Shown: positions 12,601 to 23,571 of the stretch, piece after piece | Position numbering within the stretch: position 1 is the first letter of the stretch | Layout of the letters: every line of letters starts with the position of its first letter | From: Monoraphidium neglectum | Taxonomy: Eukaryota > Chlorophyta > Chlorophyceae > Sphaeropleales > Selenastraceae | Assembly (NCBI RefSeq): GCF_000611645.1 | Contig: NW_014013605.1 | Location: 1-62,668, forward strand | Length of the DNA stretch: 62,668 bases | Reading direction: 5' to 3' | The notes under the pieces: model-generated | The model's database searches: none | Told to the model about the DNA's origin: nothing | Seen by the model: only the letters and a program-made list of their open reading frames with translations | Position numbers and translations under genes: made by a program

Positions 12601-13162
12601 CGTCGCGCGCACGGCGAGCAGCGCCCCGCCAGACCGCGATGAGCTTGCCTGCGGCTACGCGGCCGCCGCGGAGGCCGCCGCGCGCCGCCAGCTGCAGCAG
12701 CAGGAGCAGCAGCATGAGCAGCAGCTGGGCGCGCTTTCCCCGCGCGCGCACGGCGTCTCGCTCCGCGAGGCGGCCGCGGTGGCGGTGGCGGACCACAACG
12801 CGCAGCTCATGGCAGAGGTGTCGGCTGCCCGCGCGGAAGCTGCCGCCGCGGCAGCCGGGGCGGCCCCTGCGGGCGCGGGGCGCCTCCTGGCGGCGGACCG
12901 CCTCCGCGGGGCGGACCTGGGGGCGCTGCGCAGCGGGCTGCAGCCGCAGAAGGGCAAGGGGGGCCTCATGGGCCGCCTGCGCAACGCGGCGGGGCGGGCG
13001 CCGCTGGCGCCCGGGCAGATCAACCTGAGCACCATGCCAGACCTGGCGGCCCCTGGATTGCTGGACGAATTTGGGGCGCAGCGGTCGGGCGGCGGCGTTG
13101 GCGGCGGCAGCGGGGGCGGGAAGAAGAAGCTCGGAGGGTTTTTGTTCGGGAACCGCGCGTGA
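4928..13162 (+). CDS. Plant-type (class VIII-like) unconventional myosin heavy chain
   Basis: Actin-based motor. Fourteen exons: 4928-5450, 5778-5903, 6215-6362, 6599-6689, 6932-7069, 7416-7682, 7895-7999, 8217-8369, 8624-8689, 8962-9066, 9337-9417, 9712-10741, 11031-12181, 12368-13162; 4779 nt, 1592 residues counting 132 unknown residues in the N run. Order: SH3-like N-domain ([17 protein letters not shown], about 39-55); P-loop GESGAGKT (212-219, split over intron 2); switch I NSSRFGK (from 263); switch [12 protein letters not shown] (about 489-498); actin-binding [12 protein letters not shown]; converter [18 protein letters not shown]; about four IQ-like motifs (calmodulin sites); then an Ala/Gln-rich coiled tail ending GGFLFGNRA. 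The converter wording resembles plant class VIII more than class XI (inference). Introns 3 and 10 use GC donors. Five introns carry GT or AC repeats. The converter has a long Gly/Ala-rich insertion. Confidence 0.88.
5541..5634 (+). repeat. (TG)n microsatellite plus G tract, myosin intron 1
   Basis: Interrupted TG dinucleotide array ending at about 5621, followed by a run of G to 5634. It lies about 90 bases after the donor of myosin intron 1. Confidence 0.9.
6031..6092 (+). repeat. Imperfect TG-rich repeat, myosin intron 2
   Basis: TG-rich array with GTGTGGT variants in the middle of myosin intron 2 (5904-6214), same polarity as the array in intron 1. Confidence 0.8.
7146..7185 (+). repeat. 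(GT)20 microsatellite, myosin intron 5
   Basis: Uninterrupted GT array of about 20 units, 76 bases downstream of the intron 5 donor (7070). It is complementary to the AC array in intron 7. Confidence 0.92.
8115..8184 (+). repeat. (AC)35 microsatellite, myosin intron 7
   Basis: Perfect AC array of about 35 units ending 32 bases before the acceptor of intron 7 (exon 8 begins at 8217). Polarity is opposite to the GT arrays of introns 1, 2 and 5. Confidence 0.93.
9641..9680 (+). repeat. (AC)20 microsatellite, myosin intron 11
   Basis: Perfect AC array of about 20 units ending 31 bases before the acceptor of intron 11 (exon 12 begins at 9712). Position and polarity match the array in intron 7. 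Confidence 0.93.
10235..10630. other. Run of 396 N inside myosin exon 12
   Basis: Unknown bases within the converter region. Flanks encode Gly/Ala runs (GARGGAG before, [15 protein letters not shown] after). The count is a multiple of three and the frame agrees on both sides, so the length may be real. Confidence 0.95.
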
Positions 13163-13496
13163 GGGGCCGGCCCGCACTCTTTGGGATCGATGGGGCCCGG
13201 CGCCTGTGCGCTGTGGGGGCTTATGGGCCCCCCACAGCGGGGTTTCACCACATATTGATTCTGCTGCAGGGGTCGCGTGGGCATTCAGCTCAAAAATTTT
13301 CAAAGCAACAGCAGGGTGTTTGACCTGACTGCGGAAGGCCGCGCTATTACTAATTGGACTGAACCTCTTGATTGTTGGTACTCAGGGCGCCTTTTTGTGT
13401 GGCTGACCGCCCAGCCGTTCCTGTTCCTGGTACCCTTGTGCCAACCATAAATTTCATTGCCACGCAGCGATGCATTGGCATTGCAAATTCTGACAT

Positions 13497-13501
13497 TTAC
13501 A
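13497..13501 (-). terminator. Candidate polyadenylation signal TGTAA for RPB10
   Basis: TTACA on the plus strand, TGTAA on the minus strand, 228 bases past the RPB10 stop codon. TGTAA is the usual green-algal poly(A) signal. Confidence 0.5.
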
Positions 13502-13728
13502 AAGTTGTGGTCGGCCTAGGCCGTTTCTGCAAGTGTGACGACAACGCCGAGGGCGATGCCAGCGGCCGGCCTCACAAGCCTGCTGCGAACTTGGGTGACG
13601 CTGGACCGCCCAGTGGGGGTGCAGCTGCAATTGCTACACAACAATCCAAAAGCACTGCTGCACAGTCACATAATCATAAGACATTGTCATGAGGAAGCCT
13701 ATCTACTTGACACAGGGCCGCCGGCCTG

Positions 13729-14492
13729 TCATTGCTGCTGGTCGCCCGCCCGCTCCAGGGTGTTGTAATTAAGAAGCTTCTCGATCAGGTCGACGTGGGT
13801 CATCAGCATGCGCCGGCAGCAGTACCGGTTCAGGTTGAGCGCATCGAGCGCCTCCCTGCAAACGTGGCCGCGGCGCACACATGGTGTGAGGCACGCAGAG
13901 TGACGAACAGGCACGGCAGAGGTGGGCTACCGCAAGCTTCACCATTAGGGACCACACTGACTTTCAACCTGAGCAGATTGCAGGACGCCAACTTCCCCGC
14001 GTCTCTGCTGCTGCTGCTGCTGCTGCTCGCAGAACCACGCCACGCACAACACCAAAGGCCCACCCTTCGGTGTAGTCGGCCTGCAGAAGGTCCAAGTAAG
14101 TGTCCCACTTGTTGCCAATCACCTGCACGCGTTCAACAAGTTGATGGCGGTGAAAGTCGTCTCGCTTTGCAAATCAGTCGGCCGACGCAGTCGAGGCTGC
14201 AGCGAGGCACCAGCCGCCCTGCGGTGTCGTGCAGCCTGCCATTGCTACTGACCACATTCATCAGCGCAATATAAGCTGCCATCATGTCGAGCCGCGGCCC
14301 TTCTGTGGGATGAGACACGCAACAGCTGAGCGCCGATGCGAAAGACGACGCTGCCGCCGCAATCATTCACGTCGCCGCCACCAGCAAGGGCTTACAACTG
14401 CCGCAGCACCTATTGATTTGATAATCACGGCGCATGCTTTCGTTCGGGCAGCTCACCTTGCCGCAGGTGAAACACCGCACAGGGATGATCAT
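13729..14492 (-). CDS. RPB10: RNA polymerase subunit RPB10 (ABC10-beta)
   Basis: Small zinc-binding subunit shared by nuclear RNA polymerases I, II and III. Exons on the minus strand: 14492-14457, 14122-14064, 13855-13729; 222 nt, 73 residues, the usual family length. The N-terminus [12 protein letters not shown] carries the first zinc pair (C7, C10). Exon 2 gives [20 protein letters not shown]. Exon 3 gives [20 protein letters not shown] with the second pair (C44, C45), then a short divergent Gln-rich end. All key residues are present, so it should be functional. The gene is convergent with the myosin gene and divergent from the CFAP73 gene; the shared upstream region is about 650 bases. Confidence 0.95.
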
Positions 14493-15141
14493 GGTGGCCG
14501 CAGCGGGCCAAAGCCGTGTGTTCAAGTAAAGTACAACAATTTCTAAATTGTCCTTTGCGTAGCTTGAAGGGCGGCTACTGCCTCAGATCGCTTGCTTTGC
14601 ACTAGCAGACGAACGAAGGACAGCTTGCAGCAGGAAGGCCACTGTGGTATGTTTTTCGTCGCGGCATGGTCGCTTGACAAGCCTTGGTGATGGCGGGTGC
14701 ATCCTTAGGTGCGCCCCAGCTTCCTGAGGGGCGCCCTATCTTCTACACCAATGTTCAAACGATTCAAATGGAACAGAATTTGTAAAACGCTGTTTCCCTA
14801 GGCAGTTTCGGCTACACGGCTTCATACGAAGGCGTGCAGCAAGCCCGTCAACTCAGGCCGCATCTGTCAGCCGAGAGGCATTTGCAGGACCCTCGGAAGT
14901 GCAGCTTCAAAATTGAACGATGGAGGACGCCACGTGGCTTGCCCCCACGCGGTAGGCACTTCGGCTGACTGGTCACATGCGCGCCGTTTTGCAGCCGCTG
15001 CCCCTCACCGCAGCCCTGCACCTCAGCTTCAAACGCTGCTCTCACCCCGCTTTGCGGGTGCTTTGAAAAATGCTCATATCAATCTCCCACCCACAACCCT
15101 GGCACGCCACCTCGCTCAGGACACTGCCCAGCAACTTGGCG
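14493..15141. promoter_or_regulatory. Divergent intergenic region RPB10 / CFAP73
   Basis: 649 bases between two start codons on opposite strands, so it should hold both promoters. No clear TATA box or repeat seen. The CFAP73 frame is open a little upstream of the chosen ATG (an ATG at 15070 is also in frame). Confidence 0.45.
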
Positions 15142-16653
15142 ATGAACAATGTGACGCCGGCGACGCGCCTGCTGGAGAAGCGGCGGCAGATGTTTGAGGT
15201 GCAGGAGGCCCTCGAGGCCCAAAAGCAGGACTTTGCACGCAAGGTGCGGCAACGATCGCAATGGCGCAAAGCAGCGCGGCTAGCTTGCTGGCACATGGCT
15301 GTCTGGCTGCCTGGCGCGCGGCTGCCTGGCGGCGTACAGCTCGCGCCCAGGCGTCCTTCGCCCTGCACACACATTTGACATTGCAGGAGGAGGTGTTTCG
15401 AAAGCGCGAGGACGCGCTCAAGCGCCGCGACCTGGAGCTGCAGGAGAGCCTCATCCGCTTCAGCAAGTTCCTCCAGGAGAACGACAGCAAGCGCGCCAGG
15501 GCCGAGAAAAAGGCGGCCGACGAGATCAGGGCACGCCAGGCCAAGGAGGTAGAGATCGCGAAGCTGGCCGAGGTTGTGGACGCGCTGAGCGAGGAGAAGG
15601 AGCGCGCGGACGAGGCGGTCGACCGGCGCATGCGGTGCGGGTCGGGTGTTGTGCGCGGCAGAGTCATCCGTTTTGTGTTCCGCTTTGGTTGGTTGATTGG
15701 GGAGCTGCACAGCAAGCGGCGGTACCTGCGCGTGGTAGCGGCGTTTAGGGATCACTAGCCGCGCCGAGATTGCCAAGAGTTGTGCGCCGTATCCTGTACA
15801 ATAGCGGGTGGCCATGCATCCACCCATCTTCGTTGACAGGCGCCCTTTCCTCGCGCCCCACTGTTCACAGCTACCAGCGCTACCTGGAGGCGGTGCTGGA
15901 GGCCGCGGATGAGTACCAGGAGATTGGGGAGCTGCTGGCCCGCCACGCCACACTGCAGGCAAGGCACTTCCTACACGCCTCGCCGCCCTCACATCCACCA
16001 TAGCGGACCCGCCAGGGCTGGGCACGCCCCATGGTCGAATGATGCCTGGAGGGCAAAACTGCTCGAGGTTACCATGGCCAAGTTGCAAATTGCTGCGACC
16101 TATCCCGCAGGCCACCAATGCAGACCTGCGCGCCCACAAGTCCCGCTGCGACGCCGCCGCGGAGTCGCTGCGCAGCGAGCTCGCCGAGTACAGCAAGCGG
16201 CGCGGCGACGAGCTGCTGCTGCTCAACAACCGCCTGGCGGCGCTGAAGCAGCAGCTGGAGGCGCACGAGCAGGACGCAGCCCTGCTGGAGGCGGCAAAGG
16301 ACGGCACGCTGGCGATCGCCAGCCAGAGGACGTTGGTGTACGGCCAAGTGGTGCTCGCGACAGACAACCTGTTCAGCCAGTGCCGCCAGCGGTCAAACAT
16401 CGCGCACGCGCCGCAGGCAGGGCCGCTGCAGCAGCTGGAGGTGATCGGGAACTACGTGTCTGATCTGGTCGCCGCCTGCAAGCAGTTGCAGCAGCAGCAG
16501 CAGGTGCAGCAGCAGCAGGTGCAGCAGGGTAGCAGCGGTGCACAGATGTCAGTGCCAGGCAGTGGGGCTGCTGGGCAGCAGCAACAGCAGCAACAGCAGC
16601 AACAGCAGCAGCAACCACAGCAGCAACAGCAGCAGCAGCAAGCAGGAACATGA
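15142..16653 (+). CDS. CFAP73: Axonemal coiled-coil protein, CCDC42/CFAP73 family (DUF4200)
   Basis: Ciliary protein of the CCDC42/CFAP73 family; Chlamydomonas FAP73 (MIA2) is part of the MIA complex that regulates inner-arm dynein. Exons 15142-15243, 15387-15634, 15871-15958, 16111-16653; 981 nt, 326 residues. The family signature TPATRLLEKRR follows the start at once, then LEAQKQDFARK, LQESLIRFSKFLQENDSKR (DUF4200) and EYQEIGELLARH, nearly all coiled coil. An in-frame ATG at 15070 would add 24 residues; 15142 is chosen because it sits just before the conserved block. The tail (about 270 onward) is polyglutamine and looks lineage-specific. Intron 3 begins with GC (CAG/GCAAGG at 15959). Choosing between CCDC42 and CFAP73 needs a tree. 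Confidence 0.8.
16571..16642 (+). repeat. CAG/CAA repeat coding polyglutamine (CFAP73 tail)
   Basis: Mixed CAG and CAA codons in frame up to the last few codons before the stop at 16653. Mixed codons suggest the glutamines are kept by selection rather than by recent slippage. Confidence 0.8.
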
Positions 16654-17428
16654 AAAATTGCACGTTGCTGCAGAGTAATAATTGTTTGCCGTGCAATGGC
16701 CTTTCAGAGGCTGGCCACCGGAGCTTGGCCTTGATTGACTTGTCGGCGAAAGTAGGGCGCACGACACCCCAGACTTTGCAGAAGGAAGTCTCCACTGTCA
16801 GACTTGGGCAAGCAGTTTCATGCAAGCGGATCCTCACTAGCAGTTGCCAGTGGTGCCAGGTCCACAGCTGCACGTCAGTGGTCTCGGCGCTCGGTATGCA
16901 TATTGACACACGGACACTTGAACAGGCAACAGACCGGATTCCACTAGGTCAGTGCCACGCTCTGCATGCTCTGTGGGTGAGTGTATTACTAAGCGCTGCG
17001 CCCCGCTTAGCCAGGAAGGCCCCACCCAACTTGTGAGGCCTCTCACTTTGTCAACCCAGTCCCTGGGCCACCGCAAGCGCAACGCATCAGCTGCGGTAAA
17101 GCTCAAAGCAATTTTCAAAGCACTGCTTGCTGGACAGTCATAGCGCGCTTGCATGCAATCGAGGCGCTAGGCGTCGCCTCGTGACCTCAGCTCATGACCT
17201 GCCTCGGTTGCTGCGGGTCACTTGGTGAGAGCTCTGGGACCGTTGCTGCGACGCCGCAGTTGAGGTAGCTGCTGAGCAGTTGGCAAGTGGTATTACTGTG
17301 GCTTGTTTAAAGCAATCGTCTGAGCGCGAAGCGATCTTGGGATCGCCAGACGGCATCACACGCGAGTGGATCCTGCGGGCTGAGCGCTCGTCCTCAATAC
17401 AACTTCATAAAGAACAGACTGTGCAATT
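16654..17428. other. Intergenic between CFAP73 and metacaspase genes
   Basis: 775 bases without a supported gene; tandem plus-strand neighbours. Holds the CFAP73 3' UTR and the metacaspase promoter and leader. Confidence 0.4.
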
Positions 17429-20400
17429 ATGGGGTTGTTCTCCAAGCTCGCAGAGAAGGCAGAGAAGATGGCAGCGCAGGCGCTGGGAGGCGGTGGAGGT
17501 GCTGGGCAGCAGCCTCAGCAGCAATACGGGCAGCAGCAATACGGGCAGCAGCCCTACGGGCAGCAGCAACAATATGGACAGCAGCATCAGGGCGGTTACG
17601 CGCCTCCGCAGGTCTACCAGCAGCAGCAGGCGCCGCAGCAGCAGTATCACCCCGGCTTTGGTCAAGCGCCGCCACAGCCGAGCGCTCCTCAGTACCAGGC
17701 GCCCACGGCCTACAGCCCGAACCCCCCGCAGCAGCAGGCCCCAGTTCAGGGCCGCAAGAAGGCCGTGCTAGTGAGTTCACCTCTATCCAGCTCGTTCAGT
17801 TCCTATCATGGCGCAGCGTATTGAGCGTTGGGTGGTGTGCGGGGTGCTAGGCATGGCATGCAGCGGAGCTGCGTGGCCGGCGCCCTCCTAGCAGATGCAC
17901 GAGGCCCATACGTGCCATCTGGCGCATGATCGCGTGCATGAACTTCTTCGCTGCACGCTGTGGCATTCGCCCTGCGTGCCCATGGGACGCAGGGCACATA
18001 CCTGCTCCTGCCCCGCCTCTCACTTTTGTCTGCACCATGCGGCTGTAATCTCCTACTCTCACCAACCTCCATCAACCAGGTTGGCATCTCATACGTCGGG
18101 ACGCGCGCCCACCTAAGGGGCACCCTCAACGATGTCGAGTGCATAAAGTACTGCCTCATCAACAGGTGGGGTGTGCCAGCCCGGCAGATCCAGCAGCTGC
18201 GGCGGACCGGACGGCCAGCCGGCGGAAGGGGCCGCGCACGAGCAGCCCGGGCGGCAAGCAAGCGAACGTGCTGGTTGGGCGGGGCAGAACTTGTTTCAGG
18301 ATTCGTAGATTCAACAACTTGGATTTGCAGCTGCAGTGGGCTGTTGTGCTTGCGTTTCCTTGGCCTGCACGCGCTGTCTGCAGCAGGTCAGTTGCGTGGC
18401 TTCACATGGCCTCGCAGCGGTCTGGGGCAGCTGATCAGCAGCACGGGCGAGCGCCGCCCGGCGGCATTGCAAGCCTGTTTTGAATTCGATATCAACAACG
18501 ATCTGGGATCCGGGAGTTTGTTTAGGACGGGAACGCCGCGGAGCCGACCTCTTGGCGCCCCACTATTGCATGCCTACTGGATTACAGGTTTGGGTTCCCC
18601 GAGTCTCAGATCGTGGTCCTGCGGGACGGTGAGCAGCGGGCAATGCGCCTGTCATGCGGCCATGCCAGCCCCGCAATCCTCAAACCTGCGCCCGCTCTGC
18701 CGGGCGGCAATGTGAGGTGTTGGCCCGCTCTGGCGGCAATGTGAGGTGTTGTGGGTGGCGATGTCGAGACAGTGACACCACCCACGTCCTACCCAACTCT
18801 GGGGGCCTTGTCCCACCCCGCAGACGTCCAGCACCCGGACTTCTACCCGACAAAGTGAGGGCGCTGCGGGGTCATGCGCGGCTGCTGATGACGCCCACGA
18901 TCGCAATGCGCAGCTGATTCTCACCCTCATGGCACCTTGACCCCTCTGCAGCACGCCTCACTCTAGCTGGGCTCTGTTTCTTGCCGCCCTTGCCCCTACC
19001 TGCCCCACGCCACCGCGCTGACGCTCCCCTTGCCCTCATTCTTGACAGGGCCAACATTTTCCGCGCGATCCAGTGGCTGATGACTGACCTGCAGTTTGGT
19101 GACAGCCTGTTCTTCCATTTCAGCGGCCACGGCAGCCAGCTGCGCGACCCCACGGGTGCGCCGTCCCCACATGCATCTGTGTTGCGCACACGCTGCGGGC
19201 GAGCGATTGTCGCGCGTGCGTCTGGGTGCACTCAATCACAGGGGCGTCCAAGAGCTGGTCTGATAATGTGGACGTGCCGCAAATGCGCGACGCCTTCAAC
19301 TGCGCATCTCCGTCTCATGCGCCATGCAGGCATGGAGGCGGACGGCTACGACGAGACCATATTGCCAGTGGACCACGCCACTGCTGGCCAGATCCGCGAC
19401 ACGGGTTAGTCACGAGGTTGTTGTGCCCTTCAGGGTGGGGGCGTTGGCAGTTGCCATGCGGATTGGGAAACGCAGAGCCAGCTTCACGGCCATGCATGTC
19501 ACTGGCAATGCTGATGTGGCGGGCTGCGGTCGCGCCTTGGCAGTTGGCTTCGAGGCCGTGTCGCGATTAATTTCGTCACCCCTATCATGTAACCCCTCGT
19601 CCTGCTGCAGTCCATCCCCATCGACGCGCCTCCCTGCTGCTGCTCATGCCACCTCCGCTGCAGAGCTGCACCGGGCGATGGCTGCGCCGCTGCCTCACGG
19701 CGTGGTGTTGCACGCCATCTTTGACAGCTGCCACAGGTGCGTGCTAGCAGGGACCCTGGTTTTACTGCAGATGTCTGGCGCTGCCGTTGCGCCGCCGCTG
19801 TGTGACTGAGAGCATTACTGACGTCCTCGCACTTTTGCTCATGATTCTCTCTCCCCCCCTGCTTTCCTGCGTTCTCTCTATCCAACGCCCGCCGCACCTG
19901 CTCAGCAGCCCCATCCTTGCCCCGACCACTTCTATAAACATATGCCATCTGCTGACCTGTCCTGCACCCACTCTGACCTGTCGCCCCCTTACTTGCCCAC
20001 CGACACCCCCACACAGCGGCACCATCATGGACCTGCCCTACGAGACCAAGTATGACGCCAGCGGGGCCATGTCCTGGCAGGCGTCGCGCAATTACGGCAC
20101 AGCCGGGGGCACTGTCTTCCAGCTGGGCGCATGCAGGTGCAGCGCGGGCGCATGCCGGCATGGGGGCCGTCGACGTGCCCGCGGGGTGAAACGGCTGCAT
20201 TGCGCTCGCGGGGGGCGGAGTGGGCGACGCCCCACCTCACAACCAAGGTAACAACACCTGCAGCCTCTCATGCCGGCACCTTTGACCCTGCGTGGCTGCC
20301 CTTGGGCCCATGCGCTGTCCCCCCTCTGATGCCCGTGTTGGCTCGAGCAGCGACGACCAGACGGCGGCCGACACTGCGGCCCTGTCGCGCGAGGCCTACA

Positions 20401-21742
20401 CAGGCGCCGCCACTTACAGGTGGGGTGGGAGGGGGGGGGGCGCACCCTCGGCCCGCGCACGGGCGCAGCAAGCCGCGGCCAAGCTGGGCTCTCGGAGGCT
20501 GACATGCTCGGCTGGCGGACAGCTGCTGTTGCCATGGCTGTCACAGCTGGACACTGCCTGCCGCTCCGCAGCACGAGCGCTGCCCTCGATGTCTACACAA
20601 AAGGCAGGCTGGCCGCTCGCACCAGGAAAATGTCAAACAGCACGATACTCTTTCTCGCTTTGACCGCCCCCTGCCCTTCCTCAACCTCTCTGGCCCACCA
20701 TTCCGCTCGTCTCAATCGTTCTCGCAGCTTCATCGACAGCATCGAGAAGTACGGTGTGAACCAGTCATACGCCAACCTGCTGCTGCACATGACAGAGGTG
20801 CGCCTGCCCTTGTGTCTGAGAATGAGCATGCACATGGAGGCCACACGCGTGAGCGGCTGCGAGTCTGCAAGGCGGGACGCGCCACCGCAGGTTACACCAG
20901 CCACGCTTGCGGACGCGTCACAAGCAGGTGCTGATGCTCATCTGCCGCCCCTTCCACGCACTCGTGCCTGGTGCTGACCACCGCCAAGAGCAGCCGAACC
21001 TCAGTGGCCTGAGATGGTCACGACTTGAGCTATCAATTGGCTGCCCCTGGCTCCCTCCGCTCTGCCTGCAGTCGCTGCGCGCCCTGGGCAAGACGAGCCA
21101 GACAAAGCCCAGCGGGGGGTCGGCTGCGCTGTCCATGATGGCACCCATGCTCGGCGGGCTTGCAGGGGTGAGTGGGCCGTGTGCTGGTGCTGGTTGTTCA
21201 CTCCTGTGCTGCACAAAAACACATCAGCTGCTGCTTGGCAGGTGCATTTAAAAGGTGTGTTGGCCCGGCAGCTCGAGCCACTACCTCCTGCCCGCCCCAC
21301 TTGACCGGCCGGGCCAAGCGGCGCTGCTGACGGGGGCTCGACGTCCCGCCCGCCGCCGCAGGGCGCGATGGGCATGATGGCCGGCGCGCTGCTGGGCAAC
21401 ATGGTGGACAGGGGGCGCCTGAGTCACCAGCTGGTGAGTGCCACCCGGGGGCCGTCGCCGTTGCGCTGCCCCTCTTGCTTGAGCCCTGCCAACATGCTGC
21501 GCCACCAGCGCGTGCCAGACAGCTGCTATGGGTTTGCCTCTTGGCCGCGGCTCCCGAGCAGTTTGGCTGCTAGTGCGGCTCCGTTGGCAGGGCGGCGTGC
21601 GTGGACTGCATCAAGGCGACGGGTTGGATGCAGCCAGGCCGACAGGAGTGAACCTCTTGCTTGCCATCCATCCATCCTCCCACAGCCCACACTGGCCTGC
21701 GACAAGCCTGTGGACATCCACCAGATCCAGCTGATGATCTGA
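17429..21742 (+). CDS. Type I metacaspase with Gln/Tyr-rich prodomain
   Basis: Arg/Lys-specific cysteine protease of clan CD. Thirteen exons: 17429-17770, 18080-18165, 18588-18628, 18824-18854, 19049-19155, 19330-19404, 19664-19736, 20017-20136, 20351-20419, 20728-20797, 21072-21167, 21362-21433, 21686-21742; 1239 nt, 412 residues. Residues 1-114 form a low-complexity prodomain with YGQQ repeats and no LSD1 zinc finger. The catalytic domain follows: VGISYVGTRAHLRGTLND, FGFPESQIVVLRD, catalytic His in FFHFSGHGSQLRD, GMEADGYDETILPVD, and catalytic Cys in FDSCHSGT, with the serine after it split over an intron. The short linker to the C-terminal part is typical of type I, not type II. GACSDDQTAADT matches the p10 start. 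Near the C-terminus there is a Met/Ala/Gly-rich hydrophobic insertion before LACDKPVDIHQI. The acceptor at 20351 could be 20348 (one extra Ser). Confidence 0.9.
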
Positions 21743-22487
21743 TCAAGGGTTTCAGATCTGGACTGATACAGGCTGTGTGGGTATTGACTGCTGGGGGATC
21801 ACACCGTCCACTTCCTGCTAGGGGCAAGGCGTGTGTGCGGTGTGGCTCAGTGCTTTTACCTTCAAACAAGCTCGTGAGATGAAGCAAGTTTGTGATTCGC
21901 ACGCATTCTTGTCTTGTTAGCACAACCTGCCCGTCCCGCACCGCCGCACGCCAGATGGCGGTCTTGTGCGATCTGTACAAGCACTTGTCATATACACTGG
22001 GTCCTGCGTCGACTTTTTTAGGCAAGGATCACCCCAATACACTGTGCAGGATTGTTGCATTCTGGGGTTCTGTTCAGGAACTCTGCGCTTTCACAGCCTG
22101 AAGCTGTGTAAACCCTGCCTCGCGCACACCCCCAGCTGGCTGTTGGAAGTTGGGGTGGGTTGGAAGGGTCATGCTTCGTGCGACTGGGCGTCCCAGCATA
22201 TTAAGGCCACCGCTTGCTGCACTGGTATCCATTTGGAATGGTGTCAGCACCGAAGCATGCTCACTCCATCAGTCCTTGTCGTGTCCATGCAGGCATGGAT
22301 GAGGCAGGAGCAGCAGCTGCTGCTGCTGCGCAGCACGCAGCATGTCGTGACATGAGTGGGCACATCATCCTTTGTGGTCGCAACAGAGAAGGAAACATTA
22401 TTTGTTCTTGAGTGCGTACCTGATACAACATTTGACAAAGGCCAACCTCTGCCCTCTGTAGAGGCCGTGGTGGCACCTCGAAGCGGG
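21743..22487. other. Intergenic; metacaspase 3' UTR
   Basis: 745 bases with no supported gene. A plus-strand TGTAA at 22107-22111 is a plausible polyadenylation signal for the metacaspase gene. Confidence 0.45.
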
Positions 22488-23300
22488 ATGGCCTACCTTA
22501 GGCGTAAGCGGCTTTACTCAGAGTGCGACAGTGTATCAACAGATATCACCGCCAGCTCTTCTGGGCGGGGAGGCGAGGAGCTGAACGAACCGGACGTCGA
22601 GAGCGCGCGGTGGGCGCCAACAGCCATCTTGTTCAGTGCATGAGGTTACATGCATGGTTTATGAATATGATAGTTTCAAATCAAGCTCCGCTAGCGCCAT
22701 GGGCTGGCGCCAACGTTGCATGCGTTGCGATCGCTGCATGCGCCGCTCCACAGGCAGCAGCAGCTCAGGGCGGCTCGTGAGGAGCATGCAGCCACCCGCT
22801 TGCATCTGGAAGAGATTCAGCGCGCATCCAGGGAGCAGCAGGGGCACGTGGTTATGCAGCTGCAGGAGCTGGAGGGCTGCAGTGCAGAAGGGGGCGAGGG
22901 CAGTGAGGGCGGCCACAGCGGGGGCTTGTGCGTTGTCGACCTGCACAGGCAGCTCAAGGTGGGCCTTGGGCTGGTGGCGTAGAAGAATGCTATGCCTGGA
23001 GCATCATGAGCATGTTTGTCCAGCAGGGAAGGGATGTCACAAGCCTGCTAGACCACCCCCCATTGGTGTGTTGCTGCGAGCAGGGCGCACACTTGCATTT
23101 ACCGTTGTGTGCATGGCACCGCAGGCGTATGCAGCCCAAGAGCTGGATGCGGCAGCGGCGCTTGAGAAGCTGGAGCAGCAGCACCGTGCCAAGCTGGCTT
23201 CCCTGCTAGCCCCGCCCGACGGGCCTCCACAAACCACTGCGGGCGGCTCGCCTGCCCCTGGGGCAGTGGTGCCGCAGGAGCCACGGTCAGAGAGGGCCTC

Positions 23301-23356
<56 letters not shown>

Positions 23357-23529
23357 TAGTGCAGCAGGAAGTGCAGCAGACAATGCAGCAAGCGGAGGGG
23401 CAGGTGCAGCCGCAGCAGCACCAACAGCAGCCCAAGCCTGGTGATGCAGCGCAACCTGTTCAAGTGGACATGGAGCAGCAGCAGGGGCATCACTTGCAGC
23501 AGCTGCAGCAGCAGCAGCAGCAACAGCAA

Positions 23530-23571
<42 letters not shown>

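Noticed and set aside
4928..13162. Class XI myosin
   Set aside because: No dilute (cargo) domain in the tail and the converter text is closer to class VIII. A phylogeny would be decisive.
17429..21742. Type II metacaspase
   Set aside because: The linker between the catalytic domain and the p10 start is short, and the order of motifs fits type I.
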